A stretch of DNA of 64,000 bases from Conchocele bisecta (taxonomy: Eukaryota > Mollusca > Bivalvia > Lucinida > Thyasiridae), in assembly GCA_029237695.1 (NCBI GenBank), contig CM055265.1:216148506-216212505 (forward strand), read 5' to 3'. The translations under genes were made by a program, and so were the position numbers. Positions within the stretch are counted from its first letter, which is position 1. Every line of letters begins with the position of its first letter. Under the pieces are notes generated by a model, which was given only the letters and a program-made list of their open reading frames with translations, searched no databases and was not told where the DNA came from. This document shows, piece after piece, positions 11,448 to 22,192 of the stretch.

Positions 11448-14015
11448 ATGGCAACCACAACAACAACTTTCCAAGCGATGGGAATCCGTGCAGCGAAAAG
11501 TCTTTCCAAGCATTTGCTCTTGGAGAACGCGTTCGAAAACAATCTTGTGTCCGACATTGGGCGCGTAGACTACCTCGAAAACCACGAGGGACAAACAAAT
11601 TTGCAACCTCTAGAAGGTTTGCCAGCATTTGTAGACGATTTGTACGTGTTTGGGTACCTAGATAGAGAAGAATGCGTAGTAGTAGGAAACAAAGCATCTT
11701 GCACAACTGGGGGAAAGGGGTCTGCGAAAAATTGTGTGGGTAGAATAGCAATTGCATCTAGAGAAACAATTGGGAAGAAAAGCAAACCACTGCACACTAC
11801 AATCGTGCATACAATTCGACGCGAGAAAGAGTTTGGAAATAGTTCCATTCGAAATACTGTAGATCGCATAGAAGAAGCTAGCGAAAGCATAGCGAAACAA
11901 AGATGGGTAGAAATACACCAAGGGAGAGAACCCTTCGCACTGTTTGTAGCAAAAATAGCAGTGTCCGAAATAGCAATAGAAATTCTAGAAGAGCAGCTAC
12001 AGGCTCTACAAACTAGGTTGCGAGCAGCTGGGATGGAAATCTACTGTGTAGACTACACGAAAGACTTTTCTGGTACGCTAGATAGACCGGCTTTGGTAGA
12101 ACATCTACAGAAAGAGAAAGATTTTGCAATGCAAGGGAAAAATAGAGGTTGGGGAGGAATCGACGAAAGTGCTGGAACAATTCTAGACAACACAGGTACG
12201 GTAGGGGACCATGTTTGCTCTTGGATACAAACCAGAGACAACAGAACCACTAGAACAAAATTGTACAACAAGGTAGTTTACAATTTCGAGGCTGGAGAAG
12301 TACGAGAAAGCATTGGTGGGCATCTAGCAGACTACGCAGATTGCACCAACGACCATCTTCGGAAAACATTCCACCATGCGGATGTACAACGGAGAGGTTG
12401 CACTAGAATCGAGGTTTCGGTCTACGGTTCTCCAGATATTTCCAAAGAGACAGCACTAGAGGTGCTTGCAGAAGCAGAAGATACTGTTTCCCATACAAAT
12501 CTATTTGTAGTACAACCTCCACACAAACAGTGGGAAAATCTGGCAAAATCCATCGATAGATGTTTTGTACTAGGAGACAAACCATGTGGAGAGATCTTGG
12601 TAGCATGGTACGCGCATACATGTACAGGTAGGATTTCTGGAGTTCGTGTACGACCAACTGCGGCCACTATTGCAGATCCTTCTAGATGGAGTAGAGCAAT
12701 GGAGTGGGCAGCTGCAGATTTTGGTTTCCGGGCATGTCCGATCTTTCTAGCAGAGATTCTGTCTGCGGAAAATGGAGAAATAGAAATGTCTCCACTACGG
12801 TGTTTTGCAAAGGCTGCAACATCTCACGATACTCTGTGGTTGCAAGCATCCATCCGAAATTCGCGCTAGAAGAGAGGAAGTAGATCTAGAAGAAGTACTA
12901 CCATTTACAAACTACGTCCAATGGAAGTGGAGAGCGGAAAAATGCCAAGCGGTAGGTGTAGGAAAATCCAAATTCGCAATTCTAGAAGTTCCAGCAATAG
13001 CAGCTACTAGGTCTGTTTCTACACTCTCTCCACGCAATAGAGCACAGAGGCTGGTACAATTGCAAGATGCAGAGGAAGCAGAAATTTGGAGAAGGACAAC
13101 TCTTGCAAGAGAGCTAGAAAACTACTCTAGAGAAGAGTACAATAGAAGAGCCATCGAGCTAGAAAAGCTTGCAGAAGCTGCCAAGGAACATACAGAACAC
13201 ATTCGCAAAAATGAAGAACTCCGTCTAGATGTTCGAAAAATGCTAGGAGACAAAAGAACGTGCAAAATATCGGAACTACCAGACGAAAACGAAGTGTGGC
13301 ACATTCTAGGTTTCCGTAGTAGACCCGGTGGCAGGTTTGGAGATAGTACTAGAGTAGTTTTCTACCAACAAAATGCCACAAAACATCTTTGTGTTTGGCC
13401 AACTAGAGGAATTTCCAAAGTTCTAGACAGTTGCAAGGATGCATTCGAAATGGAGCGCGAAGAGCACCTAGAGAGGGAAACATTCTGGCTACCACCACGT
13501 GTTTCTCTTCGAATTCGAGTGTGCAGTGGGAAGGAGTTCCAGAGCCAATGTAGGACCATCCGATGGAATCCCATAGAAGTTGTAGAAGTACCAAATCCAA
13601 GAGAGTTGGAGAGAATACAGAGATTGGCTAGAGAGACGGAAGAGTACGATTCGACAGAGAAGTTGTGCGTAGAGGAGACTTTCTTGCAACAGAAAACGGA
13701 AACATACAGAGACATAGATGTAGAAGCGGGTTTGTACGATTGTAGTAGTACTGCGACACAATGTACAGAGGATGCAAAAGAACAATTCTATTTCTGGTGG
13801 CCACAAACGAAGATGGTACTCCAACAACGGGAGTGGAAATTCCTACCTACGGATTTTTCCTACAGAAAGAAATAGAGAGAATTGGTAGGCCTCTCCGCGA
13901 ACTACAGAATCCACTACGATGTAGAATGGGGGAGCCTCGCACTACACCGAACAAGAGAAAATCTAGAACATTTGTAGTGTGTCCTGTAGATTCTTTTTCT
14001 TTGGAAAAAGTATAG
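11448..14015 (+). CDS. ORF1 copy A: large putative replication-initiator-like protein (two indels)
   Basis: The ATG at 11448 follows a conserved leader; an in-frame ATG at 11367 is an alternative. The full frame would be about 856 codons ending at TAG 14013-14015. Compared with the other copies it lacks two bases near 12825 and one near 13748, so it reads in three frames. Motifs: VDYTKDFSG near residue 201, KLYNK near 272 and RIEVSVYG near 320. This order (acidic strand motif, Tyr/Lys motif, R-x-E strand) resembles gene-II/CRI-type rolling-circle initiators of filamentous phages and plasmids. A predicted coiled coil spans about 530-610. No Walker A, SF3 helicase or polymerase motif was seen. 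Codon use favours AGA, GTA and TCT. The function is inference at fold level; the family is not recognised. Confidence 0.65.
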
Positions 14016-14062
14016 AAACTAGAATGTCCGGCGGCAGTTCTAGCAGTTTTTCGAAAACAAAT

Positions 14063-14309
14063 TATAAGAGTGTAAAAATCCCGCCGACAACCCTTTTTTC
14101 GACAACCACAATCTAGAGAAAACCAAAGCAAGCGTTTCTAGCACCAAAATCTAGATGTTTGTAGTACATTTTCCGTCTACGATGGTCTCGATAGAATCTT
14201 CCAAATAGTTTTCCAACAGTACCAAAAATTGCCAAAAATTGTCGAAATGTTCTCGAACAACCAATTGAACATATGTTGTTGTACATGTACTCAACAACAA
14301 AGTTTCGAC
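14063..14309 (+). promoter_or_regulatory. Leader of ORF1 copy B
   Basis: Repeats the copy A leader (TATAAGAGTGTAAAAATCCC) and marks the start of the second 2862 bp tandem unit. Regulatory role not demonstrated. Confidence 0.3.
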
Positions 14310-16877
14310 ATGGCAACCACAACAACAACTTTCCAAGCGATGGGAATCCGTGCAGCGAAAAGTCTTTCCAAGCATTTGCTCGTGGAGAACGCGTTCGAAA
14401 ACAATCTTGTGTCCGACATTGGGCGCGTAGACTACCTCGAAAACCACGAGGGACAAACAAATTTGCAACCTCTAGAAGGTTTGCCAGCATTTGTAGACGA
14501 TTTGTACGTGTTTGGGTACCTAGATAGAGAAGAATGCGTTGTAGTGGAAACAAAGCATCTTGCACAAACTGGGGAAAAGGGGTCTGCGAAAAATTGTGTG
14601 GTAGAATAGCAATTGCATCTAGAGAAACAATTGGGAAGAAAAGCAAACCACTGCACACTACAATCGTGCATACAATTCGACGCGAGAAAGAGTTTGGAAA
14701 TAGTTCCATTCGAAATACTGTAGATCGCATAGAAGAAGCTAGCGAAAGCATAGCGAAACAAAGATGGGTAGAAATACACCAAGGGAGAGAACCCTTCGCA
14801 CTGTTTGTAGCAAAATAGCAGTGTCCGAAATAGCAATAGAAATTCTAGAAGAGCAGCTACAGGCTCTACAAACTAGGTTGCGAGCAGCTGGGATGGAAAT
14901 CTACTGTGTAGACTACACGAAAGACTTTTCTGGTACGCTAGATAGACCGGCTTTGGTAGAACATCTACAGAAAGAGAAAGATTTGCAATGCAAGGGAAAA
15001 CTAGAGGTTGGGGAGGAATCGACGAAAGTGCTGGAACAATTCTAGACAACACAGGTACGGTAGGGGACCATGTTTGCTCTTGGATACAAACCAGAGACAA
15101 CAGAACCACTAGAACAAAATTGTACAACAAGGTAGTTTCCAATTTCGAGGCTGGAGAAGTACGAGAAAGCATTGGTGGGCATCTAGCAGACTACGCAGAT
15201 TGCACCAACGACCATCTTCGGAAAACATTCCACCATGCGGATGTACAACGGAGAGGTTGCACTAGAATCGAGGTTTCGGTCTACGGTTCTCCAGATATTT
15301 CCAAAGAGACAGCACTAGAGGTGCTTGCAGAAGCAGAAGATACTGTTTCCCATACAAATCTATTTGTAGTACAACCTCCACACAAACAGTGGGAAAATCT
15401 GGCAAAATCCATCGATAGATGTTTTGTACTAGGAGACAAACCATGTGGAGAGATCTTGGTAGCATGGTACGCGCATACATGTACAGGTAGGATTTCTGGA
15501 GTTCGTGTACGACCAACTGCGGCCACTATTGCTATCCTTCTAGATGGAGTAGAGCAATGGAGTGGGCAGCTGCAGATTTTGGTTTCCGGGCATGTCCGAT
15601 CTTTCTAGCAGAGATTCTGTCTGCGGAAAATGGAGAAATAGAAATGTCTCCACTACGGTGTTTTGCAAAGGCTGCAACATCTTCCACGATACTCTGTGGT
15701 TGCAAGCATCCATCCGAAATTCGCGCTAGAAGAGAGGAAGTAGATCTAGAAGAAGTACTACCATCTACAAACTACGTCCAATGGAAGTGGAGAGCGGAAA
15801 AATGCCAAGCGGTAGGTGTAGGAAAATCCAAATTCGCAATTCTAGAAGTTCCAGCAATAGCAGCTACTAGGTCTGTTTCTACACTCTCTCCACGCAATAG
15901 AGCACAGAGGCTGGTACAATTGCAAGATGCAGAGGAAGCAGAAATTTGGAGAAGGACAACTCTTGCAAGAGAGCTAGAAAACTACTCTAGAGAAGAGTAC
16001 AATAGAAGAGCCATCGAGCTAGAAAAGCTTGCAGAAGCTGCCAAGGAACATACAGAACACATTCGCAAAAATGAAGAACTCCGTCTAGATGTTCGAAAAA
16101 TGCTAGGAGACAAAAGAACGTGCAAAATATCGGAACTACCAGACGAAAACGAAGTGTGGCACATTCTAGGTTTCCGTAGTAGACCCGGTGGCAGGTTTGA
16201 AGATAGTACTAGAGTAGTTTTCTACCAACAAAATGCCACAAAACATCTTTGTGTTTTGGCCAACTAGAGGAATTTCCAAAGTTCTAGACAGTTGCAAGGA
16301 TGCATTCGAAATGGAGCGCGAAGAGCACCTAGAGAGGGAAACATTCTGGCTACCACCACGTGTTTCTCTTCGAATTCGAGTGTGCAGTGGGAAGGAGTTC
16401 CAGAGCCAATGTAGGACCATCCGATGGAATCCCATAGAAGTTGTAGAAGTACCAAATCCAAGAGAGTTGGAGAGAATACAGAGATTGGCTAGAGAGACGG
16501 AAGAGTACGATTCTACAGAGAAGTTGTGCGTAGAGGAGACTTTCTTGCAACAGAAAACGGAAACATACAGAGACATAGATGTAGAAGCGGGTTTGTACGA
16601 TTGTAGTAGGTACTGCGACACAATGTACAGAGGATGCAAAAGAACAATTCTATTTCTGGTGGCCACAAACGAAGATGGTACTCCAACAACGGGAGTGGAA
16701 ATTCCTACCTACGGATTTTTCCTACAGAAAGAAATAGAGAGAATTGGTAGGCATCTCCGCGAACTACAGAATCCACTACGATGTAGAATGGGGGAGCCTC
16801 GCACTACACCGAACAAGAGAAAATCTAGAACATTTGTAGTGTGTCCTGTAGATTCTTTTTCTTTGGAAAAAGTATAG
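14310..16877 (+). pseudogene. ORF1 copy B, second tandem copy, frame-broken
   Basis: More than 98 percent identical by eye to copy A, at an offset of exactly 2862 bp. One-base differences break the frame near 14545-14605, 14815, 14983, 15532 and 16256. They fall mostly in runs of identical bases (AAAA, GGGG, TTTT). It is intact at the two places where copy A is broken. Either it is a decaying duplicate or the indels are residual sequencing errors in a repeat that could not be polished. The same initiator-like motifs and coiled coil are present. Confidence 0.75.
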
Positions 16878-16924
16878 AAACTAGAATGTCCGGCGGCAGT
16901 TCTAGCAGTTTTTCGAAAACAAAT

Positions 16925-17184
16925 TATAAGAGTGTAAAAATCCCGCCGACAACCCTGTTTTCGACAACCACAATCTAGAGAAAACCAAAGCAAGCGTTTC
17001 TAGCACCAAAATCTAGATGTTTGTAGTACATTTTCCGTCTACGATGGTCTCGATAGAATCTTCCGAATAGATTTCCAACAGTACCAAAAATTGCCATTTG
17101 TAGTGTGTCCTGTAGATTCTTTTTCTTTGGAAAAAGTATAGAAACTAGAATGTCCGGCGGCAGTTCTAGCAGTTTTTCGAAAAC
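16925..17184 (+). repeat. Internally deleted third ORF1 unit
   Basis: The first about 174 bp equal the start of the tandem unit up to ACCAAAAATTGCC. The sequence then jumps to ATTTGTAGTGTGTCCTGTAG, which is the 3' end of ORF1. About 2.6 kb is missing, with CA shared at the junction (about 17096-17097). The left arm therefore once held three units. Confidence 0.85.
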
Positions 17185-17276
17185 AATTAAAAAAACTACA
17201 ATCGAAGCTCCCAATAGGGTAGTTTTCCAAAGAAAATAGAAAATTGTTCGAATACTTTTTTTCCCAAAGAGAGCTA

Positions 17277-17952
17277 CTACATGTAGAACGGGCTGCGTCT
17301 GCCAGAGGGAAGGTGTGTGGGCTCGCTACGACCAGATGGGGGATCGCTGGGGATGTTTTTTTTTTTCTTCGGCGTGCTTGGCTGTTGGGTGGGGTCGGGG
17401 TCCGTTTCGCTCTTCCGGAGTCTACGGGTCTCTTGCACCACGACTGGAAACAGTATTTTGCAGGCCGTGTATGCCGCCACCGCCGCACACAGCCACCACT
17501 TCGTATTCTCTACGGTTCTCCAGATGTCGTGCACCTCCAGCTCGTCTTTCTTCGGACACTAGGAATCGGCCGTGCGGGCATCGCCGGAAATTGCGTCCAA
17601 CAGCCTGCGTTCCAGTGTATCCAACCGGTTCTCCAAACGTCTCTCCATGTCGGACAGGCGCGTCGATTCTTCGAACGAGCTTGCGTTTCGTATATCTTCT
17701 AGTAGATCCGTGGGGAACTTGGTGGGAGGACCAGGTGTGGTCACCCTGTGTACTACGGGGGTAGGAGTTTCTTGTTCTTCTAGGGGTTTCTTCGGGCTTT
17801 GTACTACGTTCCGCATCGACGGCGTCCCATATACTTCGAAGACGCGTGGTACCGATCCCATATTTTTTCTTCGTGTCGTCCGCAGACTCGACACCTCGAA
17901 GATTGCGAATATCTTCTATATCCTGCTTGGACAAATTTCGTTTTTGTGGCAT
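17277..17952 (-). pseudogene. ORF2, left-arm copy (full N terminus, frame-broken)
   Basis: Starts at ATG 17952. The first about 50 residues (SKQDIEDIRNL ... KKKYGIGTTRLRSIWDA) form a helix-turn-helix-like DNA-binding region. Compared with the right copy there is one extra T near 17790 (frame shift) and a GAG to TAG change near 17560. The downstream part (17534-17277) keeps the hydrophobic segment WWLCAAVAAYTACK and a Lys/Pro/Ser-rich tail ending NPFYM-like. It is convergent with ORF1, with about 100 bp between the deleted unit and its stop. Likely a DNA- and membrane-associated accessory protein; this is inference. Confidence 0.65.
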
Positions 17953-18040
17953 CTAGGCACAAAATATGCATGTACATACAAATATAGTTTGCCATAATGT
18001 ACAACACGAAAAATATTGGGCACACCTAGACATACTAGGC

Positions 18041-18345
18041 ATGCGTGCACCACGACTAGGCATACCAGCACCACGACTAGGCATACCAGCACCACACCTA
18101 GGCATACTAGCACCACAACTAAGGCATACAGCACCACGCCCAGACTTTTGGTTTGGACCACTCTCTTTCCAAGGATTGTAGTCTGGAAATATACAGCAGG
18201 CTCTTCGCGGCCTCCTTGTTGCCCCTCTGGTCCAAAAGACTGGGCGTGGTGCTGGTATGCCTAGTTGTGGTGCTAGTATGCCTAGGTGTGGTGCTGGTAT
18301 GCCTAGTCGTGGTGCTGGTATGCCTAGTCGTGGTGCACGCATGCA
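18041..18345. repeat. Central hairpin of inverted 21 bp direct repeats (iteron-like)
   Basis: Left block (about 18041-18148): four units of 21 bp (GACTAGGCATACCAGCACCAC type; AGGCATA cores near 18058, 18079, 18100, 18121). Right block (about 18240-18345): four units in the opposite orientation (TATGCCT at about 18256, 18277, 18298, 18319). The loop of about 85 bp lacks symmetry except at its edges. This is the symmetry axis of the whole element. The 21 bp period is 7 codons, and the block is open in several frames. Candidate replication origin or telomere-type hairpin. Confidence 0.85.
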
Positions 18346-18955
18346 CACGAAGAAAAAATATGGGATCGGTACCACGCGTCTTCGAAGAATATGGGACGCC
18401 GTCGATGCGGAACGTAGTACAAAGCCCGAAGAACCCCTAGAAGAACAAGAAACTCCTACCCCCGTAGTACACAGGGTGACCACACCTGGTCCTCCCACCA
18501 AGTTCCCCACGGATCTACTAGAAGATATACGAAACGCAAGCTCGTTCGAAGAATCGACGCGCATGTCCGACATGGAGAGACGTTTGGAGAACCGGTTGGA
18601 TACACTGGAACGCAGGCTGTTGGACGCAATTTCCGGCGATGCCCGCACGGCCGATTCCGAGTGTCCGAAGAAAGACGAGCTGGAGGTGCACGACATCTGG
18701 AGAAACGTAGAGAATACGAAGTGGTGGCTGTGTGCGGCGGTGGCGGCATACACGGCCTGCAAAATACTGTTTCCAGTCGTGGTGCAAGAGACCCGTAGAC
18801 TCCGGAAGAGCGAAACGGACCCCGACCCCACCCAACAGCCAAGCACGCCGAAGAAAAAAAAGAAAAAAAAAAACAACATCCCCAGCGATCCCCCATCTGG
18901 TCGTAGCGAGCCCACACACCTTCCCTCTGGCAGACGCAACCCGTTCTACATGTAG
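18341..18955 (+). CDS. ORF2, right-arm copy, N-terminally truncated
   Basis: About 204 codons from the ATG at 18341 to TAG 18953-18955; the frame is also open upstream through the 21 bp repeats, from 18257. It lacks about 173 bp present in the left arm (about 17867-18039), removing the first about 27 codons and the upstream region. The remaining HTH core is KKKYGIGTTRLRRIWDA. Then follow a Pro/Thr-rich linker, a charged coiled coil (ERRLENRLDTLERRLLDAI, about residues 83-101), one hydrophobic segment (WWLCAAVAAYTACKILFPVV) and a Lys-rich, Ser/Pro-rich tail. It is convergent with ORF1 copy C. No database family is recognised. Confidence 0.65.
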   Translation: MHTKKKYGIGTTRLRRIWDAVDAERSTKPEEPLEEQETPTPVVHRVTTPGPPTKFPTDLLEDIRNASSFEESTRMSDMERRLENRLDTLERRLLDAISGDARTADSECPKKDELEVHDIWRNVENTKWWLCAAVAAYTACKILFPVVVQETRRLRKSETDPDPTQQPSTPKKKKKKKNNIPSDPPSGRSEPTHLPSGRRNPFYM

Positions 18956-19090
18956 TAGCTCTCTTTGGGAAAAAAAGTATTCGAACAATTTTCTATTTTC
19001 TTTGGAAAACTACCCTATTGGGAGCTTCGATTGTAGTTTTTTTATTTGTTTTCGAAAAACTGCTAGAACTGCCGCCGGACATTCTAGTTT

Positions 19091-21674
19091 CTATACTTTT
19101 TCCAAAGAAAAAGAATCTACAGGACACACTACAAATGTTCTAGATTTTCTCTTGTTCGGTGTAGTGCGAGGCTCCCCCATTCTACATCGTAGTGGATTCT
19201 GTAGTTCGCGGAGAGGCCTACCAATTCTCTCTATTTCTTTCTGTAGGAAAAATCCGTAGGTAGGAATTTCCACTCCCGTTGTTGGAGTACCATCTTCGTT
19301 TGTGGCCACCAGAAATAGAATTGTTCTTTTGCATCCTCTGTACATTGTGTCGCAGTACCTACTACAATCGTACAAACCCGCTTCTACATCTATGTCTCTG
19401 TATGTTTCCGTTTTCTGTTGCAAGAAAGTCTCCTCTACGCACAACTTCTCTGTAGAATCGTACTCTTCCGTCTCTCTAGCCAATCTCTGTATTCTCTCCA
19501 ACTCTCTTGGATTTCGTACTTCTACAACTTCTATGGGATTCCATCGGATGTCCTACATTGGCTCTGGAACTCCTTCCCACTGCACACTCGAATTCGAAGA
19601 GAAACACGTGGTGGTAGCCAGAATGTTTCCCTCTCTAGGTGCTCTTCGCGCTCCATTTCGAATGCATCCTTGCAACTGTCTAGAACTTTGGAAATTCCTC
19701 TAGTTGGCCAAACACAAAGATGTATTGTGGCATTTTGTTGGTAGAAAAACTACTCTAGTAACTATCTCCAAACCTGCCACCGGGTCTACTACCGAAACCT
19801 AGAATGTGCCACACTTCGTTTTCGTCTGGTAGTTCCGATATTTTGCACGTTCTTTTGTCTCCTAGCATTTTTCGAACATCTAGACGGAGTTCTTCCTTTT
19901 TGCGAATGTGTTCTGTATGTTCCTTGGCAGCTTCTGCAAGCTTTTCTAGCTCGATGGCTCTTCTATTGTACTCTTCTCTAGAGTAGTTTTCTAGCTCTCT
20001 TGCAAGAGTTGTCCTTCTCCAAATTTCTGCTTCCTCTGCATCTTGCAATTGTACCAGCCTCTGTGCTCTATTGCGTGGAGAGAGTGTAGAAACAGACCCT
20101 AGTAGCTGCTATTGCTGGAACTTCTAGAATTGCGAATTTGGATTTTCCTACACCTACCGCTTGGCATTTTTCCGCTCTCCACTTCCATTGGACGTAGTTT
20201 GTAGATGGTAGTACTTCTTCTAGATCTACTTCCTCTCTTCTAGCGCGAATTTCGGATGGATGCTTGCAACCACAGAGTATCGTGGAAGATGTTGCAGCCT
20301 TTGCAAAACACCGTAGTGGAGACATTTCTATTTCTCCATTTTCCGCAGACAGAATCTCTGCTAGAAAGATCGGACATGCCCGGAAACCAAAATCTGCAGC
20401 TGCCCACTCCATTGCTCTACTCCATCTAGAAGGATATGCAATAGTGGCCGCAGTTGGTCGTACACGAACTCCAGAAATCCTACCTGTACATGTATGCGCA
20501 TACCATGCTACCAAGATCTCTCCACATGGTTTGTCTCCTAGTACAAAACATCTATCGATGGATTTTGCCAGATTTTCCCACTGTTTGTGTGGAGGTTGTA
20601 CTACAAATAGATTTGTATGGGAAACAGTATCTTCTGCTTCTGCAAGCACCTCTAGTGCTGTCTCTTTGGAAATATCTGGAGAACCGTAGACCGAAACCTC
20701 GATTCTAGTGCAACCTCTCCGTTGTACATCCGCATGGTGGAATGTTTTCCGAAGATGGTCGTTGGTGCAATCTGCGTAGTCTGCTAGATGCCCACCAATG
20801 CTTTCTCGTACTTCTCCAGCCTCGAAATTGGAAACTACCTTGTTGTACAATTTTGTTCTAGTGGTTCTGTTGTCTCTGGTTTGTATCCAAGAGCAAACAT
20901 GGTCCCCTACCGTACCTGTGTTGTCTAGAATTGTTCCAGCACTTTCGTCGATTCCTCCCCCAACCTCTATTTTTCCCTTGCATTGCAAAATCTTTCTCTT
21001 TCTGTAGATGTTCTACCAAAGCCGGTCTATCTAGCGTACCAGAAAATCTTTCGTGTAGTCTACACAGTAGATTTCCATCCCAGCTGCTCGCAACCTAGTT
21101 TGTAGAGCCTGTAGCTGCTCTTCTAGAATTTCTATTGCTATTTCGGACACTGCTATTTTTGCTACAAACAGTGCGAAGGGTTCTCTCCCTTGGTGTATTT
21201 CTACCCATCTTTGTTTCGCTATGCTTTCGCTATGCTTTCGCTAGCTTCTTCTATGCGATCTACAGTATTTCGAATGGAACTATTTCCAAACTCTTTCTCG
21301 CGTCGAATTGTATGCACGATTGTAGTGTGCAGTGGTTTGCTTTTCTTCCCAATTGTTTCTCTAGATGCAATTGCTATTCTACCCACACAATTTTTCGCAG
21401 ACCCCTTTTCCTCAGTTGTGCAAGATGCTTTGTTTCCTACTACTACGCATTCTTCTCTATCTAGGTACCCAAACACGTACAAATCGTCTACAAATGCTGG
21501 CAAACCTTCTAGAGGTTGCAAATTTGTTTGTCCTTCGTGGTTTTCGAGGTAGTCTACGCGCCCAATGTCGGACACAAGATTGTTTTCGAACGCGTTCTCC
21601 AAGAGCAAATGCTTGGAAAGACTTTTCGCTGCACGGATTCCCATCGCTTGGAAAGTTGTTGTTGTGGTTGCCAT
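19091..21674 (-). pseudogene. ORF1 copy C, right arm, frame-broken
   Basis: The single right-arm ORF1 runs from ATG 21674 to TAG 19093-19091. It is near-identical to A and B, but has an 11 bp duplication near 21220-21241 and single-base indels near 21046, 20965, 20095, 19760 and 19551. None of these coincides with the breaks in A or B, so a majority reading of the three copies gives one long frame. It is convergent with the plus-strand ORF2. Confidence 0.75.
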
Positions 21675-21924
21675 GTCGAAACTTTGTTGTTGAGTACATG
21701 TACAACAACATATGTTCAATTGGTTGTTCGAGAACATTTCGACAATTTTTAATGGCAATTTTTGGTACTGTTGGAAAACTATTCGGAAGATTCTATCGAG
21801 ACCATCGTAGACGGAAAATGTACTACAAACATCTAGATTTTGGTGCTAGAAACGCTTGCTTTGGTTTTCTCTAGATTGTGGTTGTCGAAAACAGGGTTGT
21901 CGGCGGGATTTTTACACTCTTATA

Positions 21925-22187
21925 ATATATTAGTAAAATATACTTTCCCAAGGTTGGAAAATTTAATTATATTTAAATATTATGTTTACTTTGTTCAATA
22001 GGAGTTAAAATATTTGTTCTCATAATTTTGTCATAAATTTATGATAACCTCTGTTATAGGTGGGAGGTAGTTTTTTCATGCTTAATTAAGGGAAATTATG
22101 TCCCAATTTTACCCTCTTGGTGTGCCAGGCTTGGGTTAATTCTCTTACCCTGGGTCGCGGTAACGAAGTGACTCCCTATATACTACT
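21925..22187 (-). repeat. Right terminal inverted repeat
   Basis: Mirror of 10865-11127, ending CTCCCTATATACTACT and followed by CAGTC (22188-22192), which equals the five bases preceding the left end. Confidence 0.9.
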
Positions 22188-22192
22188 CAGTC

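Larger units (their letters stand above)
10865..22187. mobile_element. Palindromic 11.3 kb element with ORF1/ORF2 and central iteron hairpin
   Basis: The ends are inverted copies of each other (AGTAGTATATAGGGAGTCAC on the left, its complement on the right) for about 260 bp, flanked by the direct repeat CAGTC (10860-10864 and 22188-22192). Order: left TIR; two tandem ORF1 units (11201-14062, 14063-16924); an internally deleted third unit (16925-17184); ORF2 on the minus strand; a central hairpin (about 18041-18345); ORF2 on the plus strand; ORF1 on the minus strand; right TIR. The left arm has 73 bp (11128-11200) absent on the right. No transposase, integrase, DNA polymerase or capsid signature is visible. 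It could be a DNA transposon, an integrated virus or plasmid-like replicon, or a new class; the sequence alone does not decide. Confidence 0.85.

Noticed and set aside
14113..14751. Long minus-strand ORF (212 codons) opposite ORF1 copy B
   Set aside because: Its content is the antisense shadow of ORF1, with the same open antisense frame in all copies; no independent start context or domain.
17953..18939. 328-codon minus-strand frame through the centre of the palindrome
   Set aside because: It runs antisense to the right ORF2 and through the 21 bp repeats, whose 7-codon period keeps all frames open; no domain.
10865..22187. Polinton/Maverick or parvovirus identity of the palindromic element
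   Set aside because: No PolB, retroviral-type integrase, ATPase, capsid or SF3 helicase motif; a 5 bp rather than 6 bp duplication. Not supported.
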